A DNA stretch of 64,000 nucleotides from Phalacrocorax aristotelis (taxonomy: Eukaryota > Chordata > Aves > Suliformes > Phalacrocoracidae), in contig NW_027441202.1 in the NCBI RefSeq assembly GCF_949628215.1, forward strand, positions 1 through 64,000. The letters are read 5' to 3'. A program made the translations under genes and the position numbers. Within the stretch, counting starts at the first letter, position 1. Every line of letters starts with the position of its first letter. The notes under the pieces are model-generated. The model was not told the origin of the DNA. It worked only from the letters and a program-made list of their open reading frames with translations, and did not search any database. This document shows, in pieces, positions 63,518 through 64,000 of the stretch.

Positions 63518-64000
63518 GTTTGTCACAGTATTTCTAACTCTCTGGTGTGTCTTATGAAGATTTGGAACGATGCTGGGGCTGTAATTGTGGAAAGAGGAGC
63601 TGTTGTTGGTTTTGCTGATTGGCAGAAAGTCAAATGTAGCGGGGAGAAGGGGCTTAAATGGGAGGGGTTGGGGCTGCCACTTAACGCGCGTTGAGTTCAG
63701 GGCACGAGTTTGTTGGGGAGCTCGTGCGAGTGGGTGGGGAGGCTGCGTTCAGCAAGGAGCTGTGCAAGCACCCGGCCTGAAATTACAGCAACGGGATGTG
63801 GCACTGTGACAAATACTCCCTTTGATTGTCAGCTAGCAGTGCGTAATTGCATGCAAATATTGGGCTGGAAATTACTAAAATCAGAGAGGAAGCCTAAATG
63901 AGTAACATGTGAAGTGAGTTGCATGAGTTTCTGTAGCTGTTTCTATTAGAACTTGTTCCTGGCATATTGAGGAGAAGAGAGAAAATCCCTTTGCTAGAGT

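Larger units (their letters stand above)
49640..64000. repeat. Segmental duplication block, copy 2
   Basis: Direct-orientation partner of 1-14360. It differs by scattered substitutions and one- or two-base indels, for example near 60700 and 63105, where the offset changes. Both copies carry the same CR1 insertions at equivalent intron positions, so the insertions predate the duplication. The sequence left of 49640 (ELYS exons 1-2 and the RBBP6-like piece) cannot be compared because the window begins at the homologous base. Confidence 0.95.

Overview
The window is vertebrate nuclear DNA, almost certainly avian. It has spliced genes with GT/AG introns, several CR1 LINE fragments ending in the bird-type ATTCTATGATTCTATG tail, two LTR relics of a family typical of bird genomes, one well-preserved solo LTR, GC-rich gene-dense stretches and many minisatellites. 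No bacterial-type features, tRNA or rRNA genes were seen. The species cannot be named from the sequence; a songbird is only a guess.

Layout: (1) 1-15610 carries 13 exons of a gene clearly related to AHCTF1/ELYS (nuclear-pore and chromatin protein), ending abruptly after the start of the helical domain. (2) 18657-23120 is a FOXJ1-type forkhead gene with two coding exons, its intron inside the forkhead box. (3) 23755-24210 is an LTR relic. (4) 24211-29700 has no recognised gene, only a few splice-bounded open segments on the minus strand. (5) 29746-33547 is a proline-rich, internally repetitive plus-strand gene that I do not recognise. (6) 33548-42450 is mostly non-coding: AT-rich and GC-rich tracts, candidate minus-strand exons, a probable retrocopy end, a solo LTR with target-site duplication (40198-40758) and a 23-unit 17-bp minisatellite (41098-41488). 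(7) 42451-43704 holds two exons of an RBBP6-like gene (linker and RING). (8) 44118-45105 is LTR and CR1 debris. (9) 46803-64000 is a second AHCTF1/ELYS-like copy that starts at its true ATG and runs off the window.

The dominant structural fact is that 1 to about 14360 is repeated at 49640-64000 at roughly 99% identity (hand estimate), spaced 49.64 kb apart, including introns and two CR1 insertions. All three recognisable genes keep introns but differ from the usual vertebrate proteins at normally conserved positions. This suggests a segment built of diverged, DNA-copied paralogs (for example on a W or germline-restricted chromosome, or in a lineage-specific amplified array). That reading is inference. 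An assembly artefact for the duplication itself is a serious alternative.

I see no evidence that these genes act in one pathway. AHCTF1 relates to nuclear-pore assembly, FOXJ1 to motile-cilium transcription and RBBP6 to ubiquitin ligation and mRNA 3'-end processing.
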